Below are positions 1 to 8,472 of a stretch of 64,000 nt of DNA, one piece after another. Every line of letters begins with the position of its first letter. Position 1 is the first letter of the stretch. The position numbers and the translations under genes were made by a program. Below the pieces are notes generated by a model. It was not told the origin of the DNA and ran no database searches. It saw nothing but the letters and a program-made list of their open reading frames with translations. Source of the stretch: Pseudobutyrivibrio sp. OR37 (GTDB lineage: Bacteria; Bacillota; Clostridia; Lachnospirales; Lachnospiraceae); assembly GCF_900113655.1 (NCBI RefSeq), contig NZ_FOQF01000011.1, positions 44,635 to 108,634 of the forward strand. The letters are read 5' to 3'.

Positions 1-1260
1 TTCTCCCACTACCATGGCATGATAGTTTTCCATTATGCTAGGAAGGTCTTCATACCCGTCCATATTTACAAGGTTAGCAAAATCCTCTGCATGTTTAAAG
101 CTGTTTTTAGCAGTAATATCTGCTGCTGCACGCTTGGCAAAAACCAGACTCTCAAGTAGTGAATTGCTGGCAAGACGATTTCTGCCATGAACACCATTGC
201 AGCTGGTTTCACCTACGGCGTAAAGCTGCTCCATTGTGGTCTTGCTGTCCTTATCCACATAGATTCCGCCCATGAAATAATGCTGCGCTGGCACTACAGG
301 CACCCAGGTCTTTAGTGGATCGTAGCCTGCCTCCACACATCTCTTGTAGATGTTTGGGAAATGATTCAATATCTCATCCTTTGGTATTGGTGAAAAATCA
401 AGCCACACATGCTCTGTGCCCTGCTCCTTCATTTTTGCAAGGATGGCATTGCTTACCACATCTCTAGGCTGTAGCTCATCTGTAAAGCGGTCACCATTTT
501 TATCACGAAGAACTGCACCCTCTCCTCGCACTGATTCTGAAATAAGGAAGCTTCGTCCGTTCTGTCTTGTAAAAAGTGTTGTTGGATGAATCTGTACATA
601 GTCGCAATTTTCCAAGCGTACATTGTGATACATGGCAAGTGCCAATGCATCACCTGATATGTGGCGGAAGTTTGTGGAATGTGGGTAAACTCCGCCCAAG
701 CCACCGCAGGCAAGCACAGTAACATCTGCTTCGATAGCTTCTGTTCTGCCATCCATATCTGCTACCACGATTCCGTAGCAGGTGTTATCATGGCATACCC
801 AGTCTACCATTGTGGTGTGAGCCTTAAGAGTGATATTATCACGTTCCTTAACTCTTGCTAAAAGCTTGCTGGTGATTTCCTTTCCAGTTACATCTGCATG
901 GAACAGAATTCTGTTGTTGGAATGAGCTCCTTCCTTCGTAAATACGAATTTGCCATCCTTCTTTTCGAATTCCACGCCATAGCCTTCCAAATCGGCAATA
1001 ATATCCTGTGAGCTTCTAATCATTATCTCAACAGATTCCTTACGATTTTCGTAATGTCCGGCGCGCATGGTATCCTCGAAATAGGCCTCATAGTCGTCCT
1101 CGTCCCTAAGCATGCAGATACCGCCCTGTGCCAGGAAGCTATCACATCCATCTAACGCATCCTTTGATATACAAAGTATCTTTTTATCTGTAGGAAGACT
1201 AAGTGCACAAAACAGACCTGCTACACCAGTTCCTACTATTACAACATCATATTTTTCCAT
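1..1260 (-). CDS. nadB: L-aspartate oxidase, partial (C-terminal end outside window)
   Basis: Flavoenzyme that oxidises L-aspartate to iminoaspartate, the first step of de novo NAD synthesis. The visible 420 codons start at the ATG at 1258-1260 and are still open at base 1, so the C-terminus is missing. Near the N-terminus is the FAD-binding VVIVGTGVAGLFCAL motif. Further on are an HPTTLF segment, an SESVRGEGA segment and the QHYFMGGI segment, all typical of NadB and the related fumarate reductase/succinate dehydrogenase flavoproteins. The start codon overlaps the nadA stop by one base (TAATG), so translation is probably coupled. Adjacency to nadA makes NadB much more likely than a fumarate reductase flavoprotein. 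Confidence 0.93.
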   Translation of the reverse strand, partial: MEKYDVVIVGTGVAGLFCALSLPTDKKILCISKDALDGCDSFLAQGGICMLRDEDDYEAYFEDTMRAGHYENRKESVEIMIRSSQDIIADLEGYGVEFEKKDGKFVFTKEGAHSNNRILFHADVTGKEITSKLLARVKERDNITLKAHTTMVDWVCHDNTCYGIVVADMDGRTEAIEADVTVLACGGLGGVYPHSTNFRHISGDALALAMYHNVRLENCDYVQIHPTTLFTRQNGRSFLISESVRGEGAVLRDKNGDRFTDELQPRDVVSNAILAKMKEQGTEHVWLDFSPIPKDEILNHFPNIYKRCVEAGYDPLKTWVPVVPAQHYFMGGIYVDKDSKTTMEQLYAVGETSCNGVHGRNRLASNSLLESLVFAKRAAADITAKNSFKHAEDFANLVNMDGYEDLPSIMENYHAMVVGE

Positions 1261-2165
1261 TATTTTGCCAACTCCAACATTCTTTTTAGAGGTACAAGGG
1301 ATTTTTCCCTCTTCTCCTCACTCACCTCTACTACTCCACTAGTATCTCTTAAGCAATCTCTTACCTTTTCAAGTGTCACCTTTTTCATGTTTGGGCAAAT
1401 CTGCACTGACCCAGCTGCGTAGAATTCCTTTTCAGGATTATTCTTCTTAAGCTGATAAAGCACACCAAGCTCTGTGGAGATAATGAATTTCTTTTTGTCC
1501 GATTTGGTTGCATAATCAATGATTCCAGAGGTGCTTCCGATATAATCAGCAAGCTCAAGCACATCAAGTGTACACTCTGGATGAATAAGCACTTGGGCAT
1601 CAGGATGGGATTCCTTGGCACGCTTAATCATATCTGCCGTAACAGCCTTGTGTACATGACAGTAGCCATCATTGAAAATGAAATTCTTCTCTGGCACCTT
1701 GCTTGCAATATATCTTCCAAGATTTTCATCAGGGATGAAAAAGATATTTTTATTTGGAAGCGCCTTCACTATCTTCATAGCGTTTGCCGATGTAACACAT
1801 ACATCTGAGTGCATCTTAAGCTCCGCTGTGGAATTGATGTAGCAAACCACTGCCAGGTCATCATATTCCTTTCTCACCTCTTCGATACGCTCTATCTGAG
1901 CCATGTGTGCCATAGGGCAATCCGCCTTGGCGTCTGGAAGGAGCACTGTTTTTTCAGGGTTAAGAATCTTTGCGGATTCTCCCATAAACTGAACTCCTGC
2001 AAACACAATAGTGCTTTCCTTCAAATCTACTGCTACCTTTGCAAGGTAATAGCTATCCCCTACATAATCTGCAATAGCCTGCACATCATCATTTACATAA
2101 TAATGAGCAAGGATTACAGCATTCTTTTCCTTCTTCAACTGCTTTATTTCTTCCACCAGTGTCAT
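1260..2165 (-). CDS. nadA: Quinolinate synthase NadA
   Basis: Condenses iminoaspartate (from NadB) with dihydroxyacetone phosphate to quinolinate, using a [4Fe-4S] cluster. The protein has 301 residues, the usual size of the short NadA form. The likely cluster ligands are C83 (in KADCPMAH), C169 (in DGYCHVH) and C257 (in VQICPNMKK), spaced as in NadA. The N-terminal ILAHYYVNDDVQ motif is also characteristic. The start is an ATG behind an AGGAGAAATGTT-like ribosome site. It is the first gene of a nadA-nadB unit. nadC is not visible and may lie beyond the left edge. Confidence 0.96.
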   Translation of the reverse strand: MTLVEEIKQLKKEKNAVILAHYYVNDDVQAIADYVGDSYYLAKVAVDLKESTIVFAGVQFMGESAKILNPEKTVLLPDAKADCPMAHMAQIERIEEVRKEYDDLAVVCYINSTAELKMHSDVCVTSANAMKIVKALPNKNIFFIPDENLGRYIASKVPEKNFIFNDGYCHVHKAVTADMIKRAKESHPDAQVLIHPECTLDVLELADYIGSTSGIIDYATKSDKKKFIISTELGVLYQLKKNNPEKEFYAAGSVQICPNMKKVTLEKVRDCLRDTSGVVEVSEEKREKSLVPLKRMLELAK

Positions 2166-2203
2166 AACATTTCTCCTTTTACGAATAGCCTTAATTGTCA
2201 GCT

Positions 2204-2232
2204 AGTATATCACATGCATTGTCTACTGACAA
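2204..2232 (-). promoter_or_regulatory. Promoter of nadAB
   Basis: On the minus strand a -35 TTGTCA (2227-2232) and a -10 TATACT (2204-2209) are separated by 17 bp, about 40 bp upstream of the nadA start. Two nested dyads cover the -35 box (see the separate entry), so the promoter is probably repressible. Confidence 0.7.
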
Positions 2233-2240
2233 GACAGTAG
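2220..2240. promoter_or_regulatory. Candidate operator dyads over the nadAB -35 box
   Basis: Two overlapping inverted repeats are visible: TGTCT-N7-AGACA (2220-2236) and CTACTG-N6-CAGTAG (2223-2240). They cover the -35 box of the nadAB promoter. Firmicutes commonly repress nad operons with the niacin-responsive regulator NiaR; linking this dyad to NiaR is inference only. Confidence 0.4.
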
Positions 2241-2268
2241 TTAATACAGTAAAAGGTTACATGTTTTA

Positions 2269-2297
2269 TTGGACTTTATATTTCAAAAATGTATAAT
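2269..2297 (+). promoter_or_regulatory. Promoter of the acyltransferase gene at 2339
   Basis: TTGGAC (2269-2274) and TATAAT (2292-2297) are separated by 17 bp. The start codon follows about 40 bp downstream with an AAGAGG ribosome site. The promoter faces away from the nadAB promoter. Confidence 0.7.
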
Positions 2298-2338
2298 AAT
2301 AAGGTTGTAGAAATAAAAAAGAATAAGAGGTATTTTTG

Positions 2339-3490
2339 ATGAGTAAAAACAGTTCACGAGCATCTAATTTTGAACTACTTAGAATACTGGCAATGCTCAT
2401 GATTATTTCATATCACATCATTATTCATTGTGTTAATGTACAGTTGGTAAACACTGATTCCATCGAAAGATTACAAAACGGATGGTTTAATCAGCCTTTG
2501 TTTTTCAGGCAGCTTTTAGGCGTTTCCCTTATGATGCCATTTGGTCTTGTGGGAAATTCATTATTCATTATGATTTCTGGATATTTTTTGGCAGAGAAAG
2601 AAATAGATATTTTTAAGACTTCTAAGAAGCTTTTGTTGCAGCTATTATTTGCAGCCATTGTACTTGTTGGCGCTTCTGCTTACTTCATCTACAAGGCTCA
2701 ATATTCACTACATTCAGATACATTGTTTAGCTATATCCGAATCCAGTATTTCAACAAGATGTCATGGTTTGTAGGCTACTACTTCATCATCATCTTTATT
2801 GCTTACCTGGGCCTTAACAAATTTTTATCATCCCTTGATAGCAAAAAATATTTAGGATTTTTGCTTGCAATACTTACATTGTCACAGCTGGGTTGGTCTG
2901 GCTCACTGTTAGATGATTTAGCGAAAGGCCTTCGTACTGTTGTTGTTGGAATTTTCCTATTCGCACTTGGCGGATACATCAAGAGATTTAATCCTTTTGA
3001 TAGAATTAGAGCTTATGTATTTTTTGTAATCATTATCCTTACCAATGTTTTGATTGGAATTTCTTATTACAACACTGCCAACGGAAAAATTCAGGCGTAT
3101 TACTACGGCATCACTGATACCACAGTAGAGCCTGCAGAATTCGTCCAGTATATGCCTAAATATGAAAACTACAGCATCGTGGTAATCATCCTTGGGGTTT
3201 GCATCTTCGAGCTTTTCAGAAGACTCCCTATGCCTTCTATAAAGGTTATAAACTGGATTGCAGCACCAACCTTTATGATTTACCTACTTCACGACAATGG
3301 CTTTGCTTACAGCATCTGGGAAACCAACGATTGGGTAACTTTACTGTATTACGATTTCTCTGGCTTCGCTGTTAAGCTCTTCACCTGGGCCTTGGCTATT
3401 TTTACAGTAGGCTTTGTTGCTTACTATATTTACTTCGCATTAGTTAAGCTCATTATTAAAGGAAAGTGGTTATTTATAAAAAGCGAATAA
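2339..3490 (+). CDS. Membrane acyltransferase, acyltransferase-3 family
   Basis: Polytopic membrane protein of 383 residues of the acyltransferase-3 (OafA/NodX-like) family, which moves acyl groups, often acetyl, onto surface sugars or other polar acceptors. The N-terminal block ASNFELLRILAMLMIISYH is the family signature, with the histidine conserved in helix 1. About ten hydrophobic helices follow. The ATG at 2339 is preferred because AAGAGG lies about 8 bases upstream; an in-frame TTG directly before it has worse spacing. It stands alone on the plus strand between a promoter and a bidirectional terminator. The acceptor is unknown. Confidence 0.82.
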   Translation: MSKNSSRASNFELLRILAMLMIISYHIIIHCVNVQLVNTDSIERLQNGWFNQPLFFRQLLGVSLMMPFGLVGNSLFIMISGYFLAEKEIDIFKTSKKLLLQLLFAAIVLVGASAYFIYKAQYSLHSDTLFSYIRIQYFNKMSWFVGYYFIIIFIAYLGLNKFLSSLDSKKYLGFLLAILTLSQLGWSGSLLDDLAKGLRTVVVGIFLFALGGYIKRFNPFDRIRAYVFFVIIILTNVLIGISYYNTANGKIQAYYYGITDTTVEPAEFVQYMPKYENYSIVVIILGVCIFELFRRLPMPSIKVINWIAAPTFMIYLLHDNGFAYSIWETNDWVTLLYYDFSGFAVKLFTWALAIFTVGFVAYYIYFALVKLIIKGKWLFIKSE

Positions 3491-3514
3491 AATTAATATG
3501 ATTTTATAATAAAA

Positions 3515-3549
3515 AAGGGCTCTTACAGCAAATGCTGTAACGAGCCCTT
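3515..3549. terminator. Bidirectional rho-independent terminator
   Basis: Hairpin with arms AAGGGCTC-N-TTACAGC and GCTGTAA-N-GAGCCCTT around an AAAT loop. It has an A-run on the left, read as a T-run from the minus strand, and a short T-rich stretch on the right. It sits between the convergent acyltransferase (plus) and TSCPD gene (minus) and can serve both. Confidence 0.85.
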
Positions 3550-3557
3550 CTTTAGTC

Positions 3558-3809
3558 TTATTTATTGATAGCCTGTTCAATTCCAAGGGCAAGCTGATCT
3601 GCGCAGCTGGTGCCTTTGAAACCACAGATATTTCCTTTAAGAATTTCTACTGTGTGAGCAGCATCAGCGCCCTCTAAAAGCTTGCTGATTGCCTTGGTGT
3701 TGCCATCGCAACCGCCTGTGAATTTAACATTGTAAAGCTTGCCGTCCTCAATCTCAAAATTGATTTTTCTAGCGCAAACTCCCTTTGGTGTAAAACTGTA
3801 CTGTTCCAT
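3558..3809 (-). CDS. Small TSCPD-domain protein (TIGR03905-like)
   Basis: Protein of 83 residues resembling the small stand-alone TSCPD proteins common in Clostridia. The C-terminal motif reads TSCADQLA, the place of the Thr-Ser-Cys-Pro-Asp motif that names the domain, found at the C-terminus of class II ribonucleotide reductases. Other cysteines lie in GVCARK, GGCDGN and NICGF, so metal binding or redox activity is possible but not shown. The gene ends just before a bidirectional terminator and starts 10 bases after the acyltransferase stop at 3820, so the two are probably cotranscribed. Confidence 0.8.
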   Translation of the reverse strand: MEQYSFTPKGVCARKINFEIEDGKLYNVKFTGGCDGNTKAISKLLEGADAAHTVEILKGNICGFKGTSCADQLALGIEQAINK

Positions 3810-3819
3810 CCTGACTCCT

Positions 3820-5028
3820 TTAATCCTTTTTCAAAAATACATCTGTAACCATGTGGTCTATTATAATGGCAGCAACAAGTGAAATCAACGCTGTTACCAA
3901 TATGGATACCAACATTCCAAATCCATGTAGACTATCCACACGAATGTGCAGCTTGCCTCGTGTTATCCACATCAAAGTCCACCAATGTATCAAAATAATT
4001 TGATAACTATATTTGCTGGCTATCCGGATTATCCATGGTTCTTTTTTAAATAGCTTTTTCCACTGTAGGAAGATGGCGAAGGTGCCCATTCCCATAAGCT
4101 CCATGATAGGAGACATATTACCTGTAAACAGGCTGTAGTTTTCATTGTTTGCAACCAGCCAGATGGCAACTATAAAGGCTATCAGGCCAGCCATTATGAT
4201 TGGCTTATAGTAAGCTGCTGTTTCTTCCCTGGTAATCCAATATCCGATTATGGCTATTCCTACCCATGACACAAACACAAAGGATATGCCTATCTTTAAT
4301 CCCCATATAGCTGGAACAATTACCTGTATTACTGAAAATACGATAGTTAATACCACAAGCCAGGTGAGCTTTTCATAAGGCATGTCCTTTAGCATATATC
4401 GTAAAAACGGAATTGCAATATACACAGATAACAACATATACATAAACCAAAAATGTGGAAAACTTGGGTTATTTGCAGTTATAAAGTTTAAAAGTACATA
4501 TCTCAGTGAATCAACAGAAAAATCAGTGATTATCTGAGTAATCCACACGTAGAACAGATAATATACTACCATCGGTATCAAAACCTTACTGAATCTTCGC
4601 TTAAAGAAATGGCCTAAGGATTCTTCCTTGTATTTAAGCAGGAAGGCGCCTGAAAGCATTACAAAAATCACGTTAGTGCTTTCAAACCATATCTCAAGTG
4701 ATTGCTGTATGTTACAGATTTTGACATTCTGAATTAATCCATCTGAAAAATCTGTTTTGAATACGTGGATACCAATTACCATTAAAACGGCAAGTACTCG
4801 TAGGTAATCATACATACAGATTCGTCCAGAGGCTTCCCTTATGGCAAAGGTATCCTTTAAAAAATCTATTCCTTTAGCTTTTGCTGATTTGTAATGAGTA
4901 AATATGGCTGCTGCAAAAATAATAGCTACTATTACATTCAAAAGAATAGAGCCACTAAAGCGCCATATACCATAAGACAGGATAGCTGCAAGTATCACAT
5001 CAACAGCTGTTACTAAAACTTCTAGCAT
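3820..5028 (-). CDS. Membrane acyltransferase with extra N-terminal membrane segments
   Basis: Protein of 402 residues. The acyltransferase-3 signature (MYDYLRVLAVLMVIGIHVF) begins only near residue 72. Before it are two hydrophobic helices and a short basic linker that normal family members lack. The rest is a typical multi-helix domain with a likely C-terminal membrane segment. It probably transfers an acyl group to a cell-surface molecule. It lies 17 bases downstream of the YARHG gene on the same strand and upstream of the TSCPD gene, suggesting a three-gene unit. Acceptor and donor cannot be read from sequence. Confidence 0.78.
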   Translation of the reverse strand: MLEVLVTAVDVILAAILSYGIWRFSGSILLNVIVAIIFAAAIFTHYKSAKAKGIDFLKDTFAIREASGRICMYDYLRVLAVLMVIGIHVFKTDFSDGLIQNVKICNIQQSLEIWFESTNVIFVMLSGAFLLKYKEESLGHFFKRRFSKVLIPMVVYYLFYVWITQIITDFSVDSLRYVLLNFITANNPSFPHFWFMYMLLSVYIAIPFLRYMLKDMPYEKLTWLVVLTIVFSVIQVIVPAIWGLKIGISFVFVSWVGIAIIGYWITREETAAYYKPIIMAGLIAFIVAIWLVANNENYSLFTGNMSPIMELMGMGTFAIFLQWKKLFKKEPWIIRIASKYSYQIILIHWWTLMWITRGKLHIRVDSLHGFGMLVSILVTALISLVAAIIIDHMVTDVFLKKD

Positions 5029-5045
5029 CTTATACCTCTCACGAT

Positions 5046-5780
5046 TTACATTGTATCCAAGGAATTAAGCATATCTAGGTTCTTTACCTCAGTTTCTGTG
5101 AAAATATCCTCTGTGAAATCCTTTGGTAAGATTGATGGTGTATACCATATCTGACCCATGAAATAATTGTAGATTTCCTTATCCTTGAAGGAATATCCAT
5201 GTCTTGCATAGATTTCGTTTTTAGCAATATGAATAACCTCTGGCGAAAGTCCCTTGAAATCTGAAGCAGAATATACCTTTTTATCTGTGTCGAACAAATA
5301 CTGGCAATAGCATGCAACATCTGTTACCTGTCTGGTTCCTTCCCAGTAAGCTGAAACCTCTGGCCAGTACTTATTGTTTTCAAGATATCCCTTGCGCTCG
5401 CTGATTGCTGCATTAATCTCTTCTGCAGACCAATCTGCAATTGCTGGAGCATAGCCACTAGGATCTACTACAGTAATGACTACATCTGAGAAATCTTCAT
5501 CTGGCTCTTCTTTTGTATCTGCTGCACCAGTAGTGGCAGTCTTTTGATCTTCAATCGCTACTGCCTTTTCCTCGCTTACCTTAAGCTTCTTGTCCTCTTT
5601 GTTTAGAAGATTAAAAGTGATTAAACCAGCAAGGATTCCTACGATAAGTGCAACACATAATTCTATGGACCATCTTCTCACATTACTTCTAGGCTTAAAG
5701 CTCTTAGTCCCTGTTTTGCCTTTAAAAAGCTTGCGCATTCCGTAATGCACATCATCAATTAAATCTAAAAATTCTCCCAT
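5046..5780 (-). CDS. Single-pass membrane protein with extracellular YARHG domain
   Basis: Protein of 244 residues. An N-terminal cytoplasmic stretch of about 35 mostly basic residues is followed by one membrane helix (about 38-60: ELCVALIVGILAGLITFNLL), an acidic low-complexity linker, and a C-terminal YARHG domain (EIYARHGYSFKDKEIYNYF). The YARHG domain is extracellular and proposed to bind peptidoglycan or other wall material, so this is probably a wall-contacting membrane protein. It is the first gene after a promoter and is followed closely by a membrane acyltransferase, consistent with a cell-surface function. Exact role unknown. Confidence 0.75.
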   Translation of the reverse strand: MGEFLDLIDDVHYGMRKLFKGKTGTKSFKPRSNVRRWSIELCVALIVGILAGLITFNLLNKEDKKLKVSEEKAVAIEDQKTATTGAADTKEEPDEDFSDVVITVVDPSGYAPAIADWSAEEINAAISERKGYLENNKYWPEVSAYWEGTRQVTDVACYCQYLFDTDKKVYSASDFKGLSPEVIHIAKNEIYARHGYSFKDKEIYNYFMGQIWYTPSILPKDFTEDIFTETEVKNLDMLNSLDTM

Positions 5781-5812
5781 TATTCGTCCCTCTTAATTCA
5801 TAAACTTTCTCA

Positions 5813-5842
5813 AGTATAACATAAAGCCTGTAAATGTTACAA
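5813..5842 (-). promoter_or_regulatory. Promoter of the YARHG-acyltransferase-TSCPD unit
   Basis: Minus-strand -35 TTGTAA (5837-5842) and -10 TATACT (5813-5818) with an 18-bp spacer, about 30 bp upstream of the YARHG gene start. No clear terminator separates it from the upstream alanyl-tRNA editing gene. Confidence 0.58.
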
Positions 5843-5847
5843 ATTTA

Positions 5848-7005
5848 TTACAATGTGTTTTCTATCTGTGTTCTGGTAGCATTTACACTACCCTGTGCCA
5901 TTTGCTTGCTGCCACCGCCTTTAGCACCAAGCAATTCTCTAAGACCTGTAGCTATTGCAGAACAATCTCTCGACTTGCTACCAATCACAAAATTATATCC
6001 ATCATCATCATTTCCCGAGAAGATTGCACATAATCCATCATGTCTTTCTACTAATGTGTTAACACCATCTCTCATAATCTTTGTATCCACATCTTCCACA
6101 AAGATAGTTACATCTGTAAGATTTGGTGAAATAGTTTCGATTCTATCATTCAATAATCCAGTTTCTATATCGTTTATACGATACTTTAATTGCTTAGTAT
6201 CTTCTATTAAGCCATCAATTTTGTCTGGAAGCTCATCCTCTTTGCAGTTAAGCTTTTGATATGAGCTGGCAAGGATTTTCATCCTTCTGTTGTAATCCTC
6301 AAGTGCGCGCAGGCCGCAAAGAATATACACTCGTGTGCCACCCTTATATTTTCCATAGGATATTACTTTGAGCATTCCTATCTGCCCTGTAGACTTCACA
6401 TGGGGAGCACAGCAGGCACATAAATCTACTCCCTCAATTTCTACCAATCTAACAGGTCCATCTATTTCCTTTTTGCTACGATAATTGATAGCGCCAAGTA
6501 GCTCCTGATTAGGATAGTAAGCCTTAACCTCCACATCACTTGCTATGATTTCATTGGCCTTTCGCTCAATGAAATCAACCTGTTCCTCACTAAGCTCAAT
6601 ATCCAAATCTAAAGTTACCGTATTATCGCTTAGATGGAAGCCAACATTTTCAGCTCCATAGCTATTATGAGCGATTCCCGTAAAAAGATGCTCACCTGTG
6701 TGCTGCTGCATATTGTTGAAGCGATGCTCCCAATCTATTATTCCATGAACCTCTTCCCCAATAAGAAAACCAGCGGTACAGTAGTGGTAAACCAAACCAT
6801 TCTCTATCTGAACATCTATGACCTTTGTTTTGTCTAATGTTCCAATGTCACTGCTCTGTCCACCCTGTTCAGGGAAGAATAGAGTATGATTTAGCACTAC
6901 CTTATAGGCTGTTACATCATCTTTTTTTGCTTCTTCGCAAGAGATAACCTTTGCTATGAATTCTTTTGCATAGGCATCTCGATCATATAGCATTTCTGTC
7001 CTCAT
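5848..7005 (-). CDS. Alanyl-tRNA editing protein (AlaX-like) with DHHA1 domain
   Basis: Trans-acting editing protein of 385 residues that should hydrolyse mischarged Ser- or Gly-tRNA(Ala). The N-terminal half matches the second additional domain of AlaRS, with the zinc motif HxxxH in QQHTGEHLF (about residues 100-108) and a C-x3-H in CACCAPHVKSTGQIG. The C-terminal part has a coiled stretch and a DHHA1-like domain ending in AKGGGSKQMAQGS, the glycine-rich motif of AlaRS C-terminal domains. This is the long AlaX form. The start is the ATG at 7003-7005, 12 bases after the asparaginase stop. Confidence 0.9.
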   Translation of the reverse strand: MRTEMLYDRDAYAKEFIAKVISCEEAKKDDVTAYKVVLNHTLFFPEQGGQSSDIGTLDKTKVIDVQIENGLVYHYCTAGFLIGEEVHGIIDWEHRFNNMQQHTGEHLFTGIAHNSYGAENVGFHLSDNTVTLDLDIELSEEQVDFIERKANEIIASDVEVKAYYPNQELLGAINYRSKKEIDGPVRLVEIEGVDLCACCAPHVKSTGQIGMLKVISYGKYKGGTRVYILCGLRALEDYNRRMKILASSYQKLNCKEDELPDKIDGLIEDTKQLKYRINDIETGLLNDRIETISPNLTDVTIFVEDVDTKIMRDGVNTLVERHDGLCAIFSGNDDDGYNFVIGSKSRDCSAIATGLRELLGAKGGGSKQMAQGSVNATRTQIENTL

Positions 7006-7017
7006 AATCCTACCAAT

Positions 7018-8025
7018 CTATTTACTTTTTCTATATAGCATGTCTCTATTAATTTCTGTGTAGAAGGTGTTTCTTAGCTGTTCACCTGTGTAGCCCATCC
7101 CTTCTATCCACATAAGTTTTGTGATAGTAGCCTCCAATGTCATGTCGTAAGCCTCTATCATATGGAAATCATGCTTAATCTGACGGCCTACCTCGTAGAC
7201 TGTCATATTGCTGCCCTCATTGGCAACCTGTGTAGTCATAACTGCCAGCTTGTCCTGGCCTGCCCACTTATCCATCTCCTTGTAGAATGCTTCCATCAGT
7301 GTTTCTGGCATTCCGCCTACACCAAAGCTTTCGATTACGATGATATCGTACTGCTCGAAAAGGAAGCTTAGGATACATGGATTCATACCTGGATAAAGCT
7401 TTAGCAACGTGACCTTATCCGACATGTCGAAAAAGAATTTCACATCACCTGTTATCTTTGTCTCAGGGATATATCTAAGCAACACCCCATCCTGTATTAC
7501 TGCAAGATATGGGAAATTGATGCTTGAAAATGCATTGTAGCTCTTGGCCCTCTCCTTTTTAGCGCGAGTTCCACAGATTACCTTTCCATCAAATACTATG
7601 CTGACATTCTGAGAATTATCATCAGCTGCATAGATGAAGGAATCCAAAAGATTTGTTTTGGCATCTGTAACATCCCTGCTGATAGGCTTTTGCGAGCCGG
7701 TTACAACGATTGGCTTTTTTGAATTCTGAATCATGTAGCTAAGAGCTGCTGCAGTATATGCCAGCGTATCTGTACCATGACATACTACAAATCCATCATA
7801 ATCGTCGTAATTGTCCTTAATGCATTTAGCAATACGCACCCAAAGATCAGGTGTCATATTAGTGCTATCAATGTTCATCAGCTGCAGAGCATGAACCTGG
7901 CACACCTTTTCTACGGCTGGTATGTAGGATAAAATATCCTCTGCTGTAAGTCCCGGTGTAAGCCCTGCTTCTGTTTGTTTTGACGCGATAGTTCCGCCCG
8001 TTGCAATCATTAAAATATTCTTCAT
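7018..8025 (-). CDS. ansA: L-asparaginase (type I, cytoplasmic)
   Basis: Hydrolyses L-asparagine to aspartate and ammonia. It has 335 residues and no signal peptide, as for the cytoplasmic AnsA form. Both catalytic threonine motifs are visible: IATGGTIAS near the N-terminus (nucleophile Thr) and VCHGTDTLAYTAAALS around residues 78-93 (second Thr-Asp pair). It is tightly packed between a 143-residue gene of unknown role and the alanyl-tRNA editing gene, all on the same strand, suggesting cotranscription. The aspartate produced could feed NadB, but these genes are not adjacent. Confidence 0.92.
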   Translation of the reverse strand: MKNILMIATGGTIASKQTEAGLTPGLTAEDILSYIPAVEKVCQVHALQLMNIDSTNMTPDLWVRIAKCIKDNYDDYDGFVVCHGTDTLAYTAAALSYMIQNSKKPIVVTGSQKPISRDVTDAKTNLLDSFIYAADDNSQNVSIVFDGKVICGTRAKKERAKSYNAFSSINFPYLAVIQDGVLLRYIPETKITGDVKFFFDMSDKVTLLKLYPGMNPCILSFLFEQYDIIVIESFGVGGMPETLMEAFYKEMDKWAGQDKLAVMTTQVANEGSNMTVYEVGRQIKHDFHMIEAYDMTLEATITKLMWIEGMGYTGEQLRNTFYTEINRDMLYRKSK

Positions 8026-8026
8026 T

Positions 8027-8458
8027 CTAATTCTTTCCTATTGGCATTCCAAAAAACTTAGCCTGGAAGCCTTCTGCTAATGTTTCATAATCTGTATAGC
8101 TGATATTACTTTTGAAATGACTGTTCCATGTATCTTTCAAAATATCGCATATACGAATTGCTTTTTCATTTTCTTCCATCTGTAGTATAGATGGAAAAAC
8201 ATAAAAAATCATAAAATAGTTAAGGTTCATTAAATCCCCACCACGAACCTTTCCAAACTTTTTGAAAGCTGCGGTAACATCCTCGCATAGAAGCTTCGCC
8301 TGTGATTGTAGCTGGCTGTCATCAGCACCCACCAGGTCTTTCAGCAATTCATATCTATTGCTTTTGAACATCTCTATATTGTCCTCATAAGCTTTCTTAT
8401 TGTTGACCTTGCTAAGTTGGCCAGCATCTTCAAATATTTTTTCTACATTATATCCCAT
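8027..8458 (-). CDS. Protein of unknown function, 143 residues
   Basis: I do not recognise this family. It is a soluble, largely helical, mixed-charge protein with no signal peptide or membrane segment. It includes an aromatic core (NLNYFMIFYVFPSILQM) and two central cysteines. A good ribosome site (AGGGAGAATACT) precedes the ATG. It sits 1 base from the asparaginase gene and 14 bases from the upstream HAD phosphatase gene, so it is part of a four-gene minus-strand run. Operon position suggests metabolism or stress physiology, but no function is claimed. Confidence 0.7.
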   Translation of the reverse strand: MGYNVEKIFEDAGQLSKVNNKKAYEDNIEMFKSNRYELLKDLVGADDSQLQSQAKLLCEDVTAAFKKFGKVRGGDLMNLNYFMIFYVFPSILQMEENEKAIRICDILKDTWNSHFKSNISYTDYETLAEGFQAKFFGMPIGKN

Positions 8459-8472
8459 AGTATTCTCCCTTT

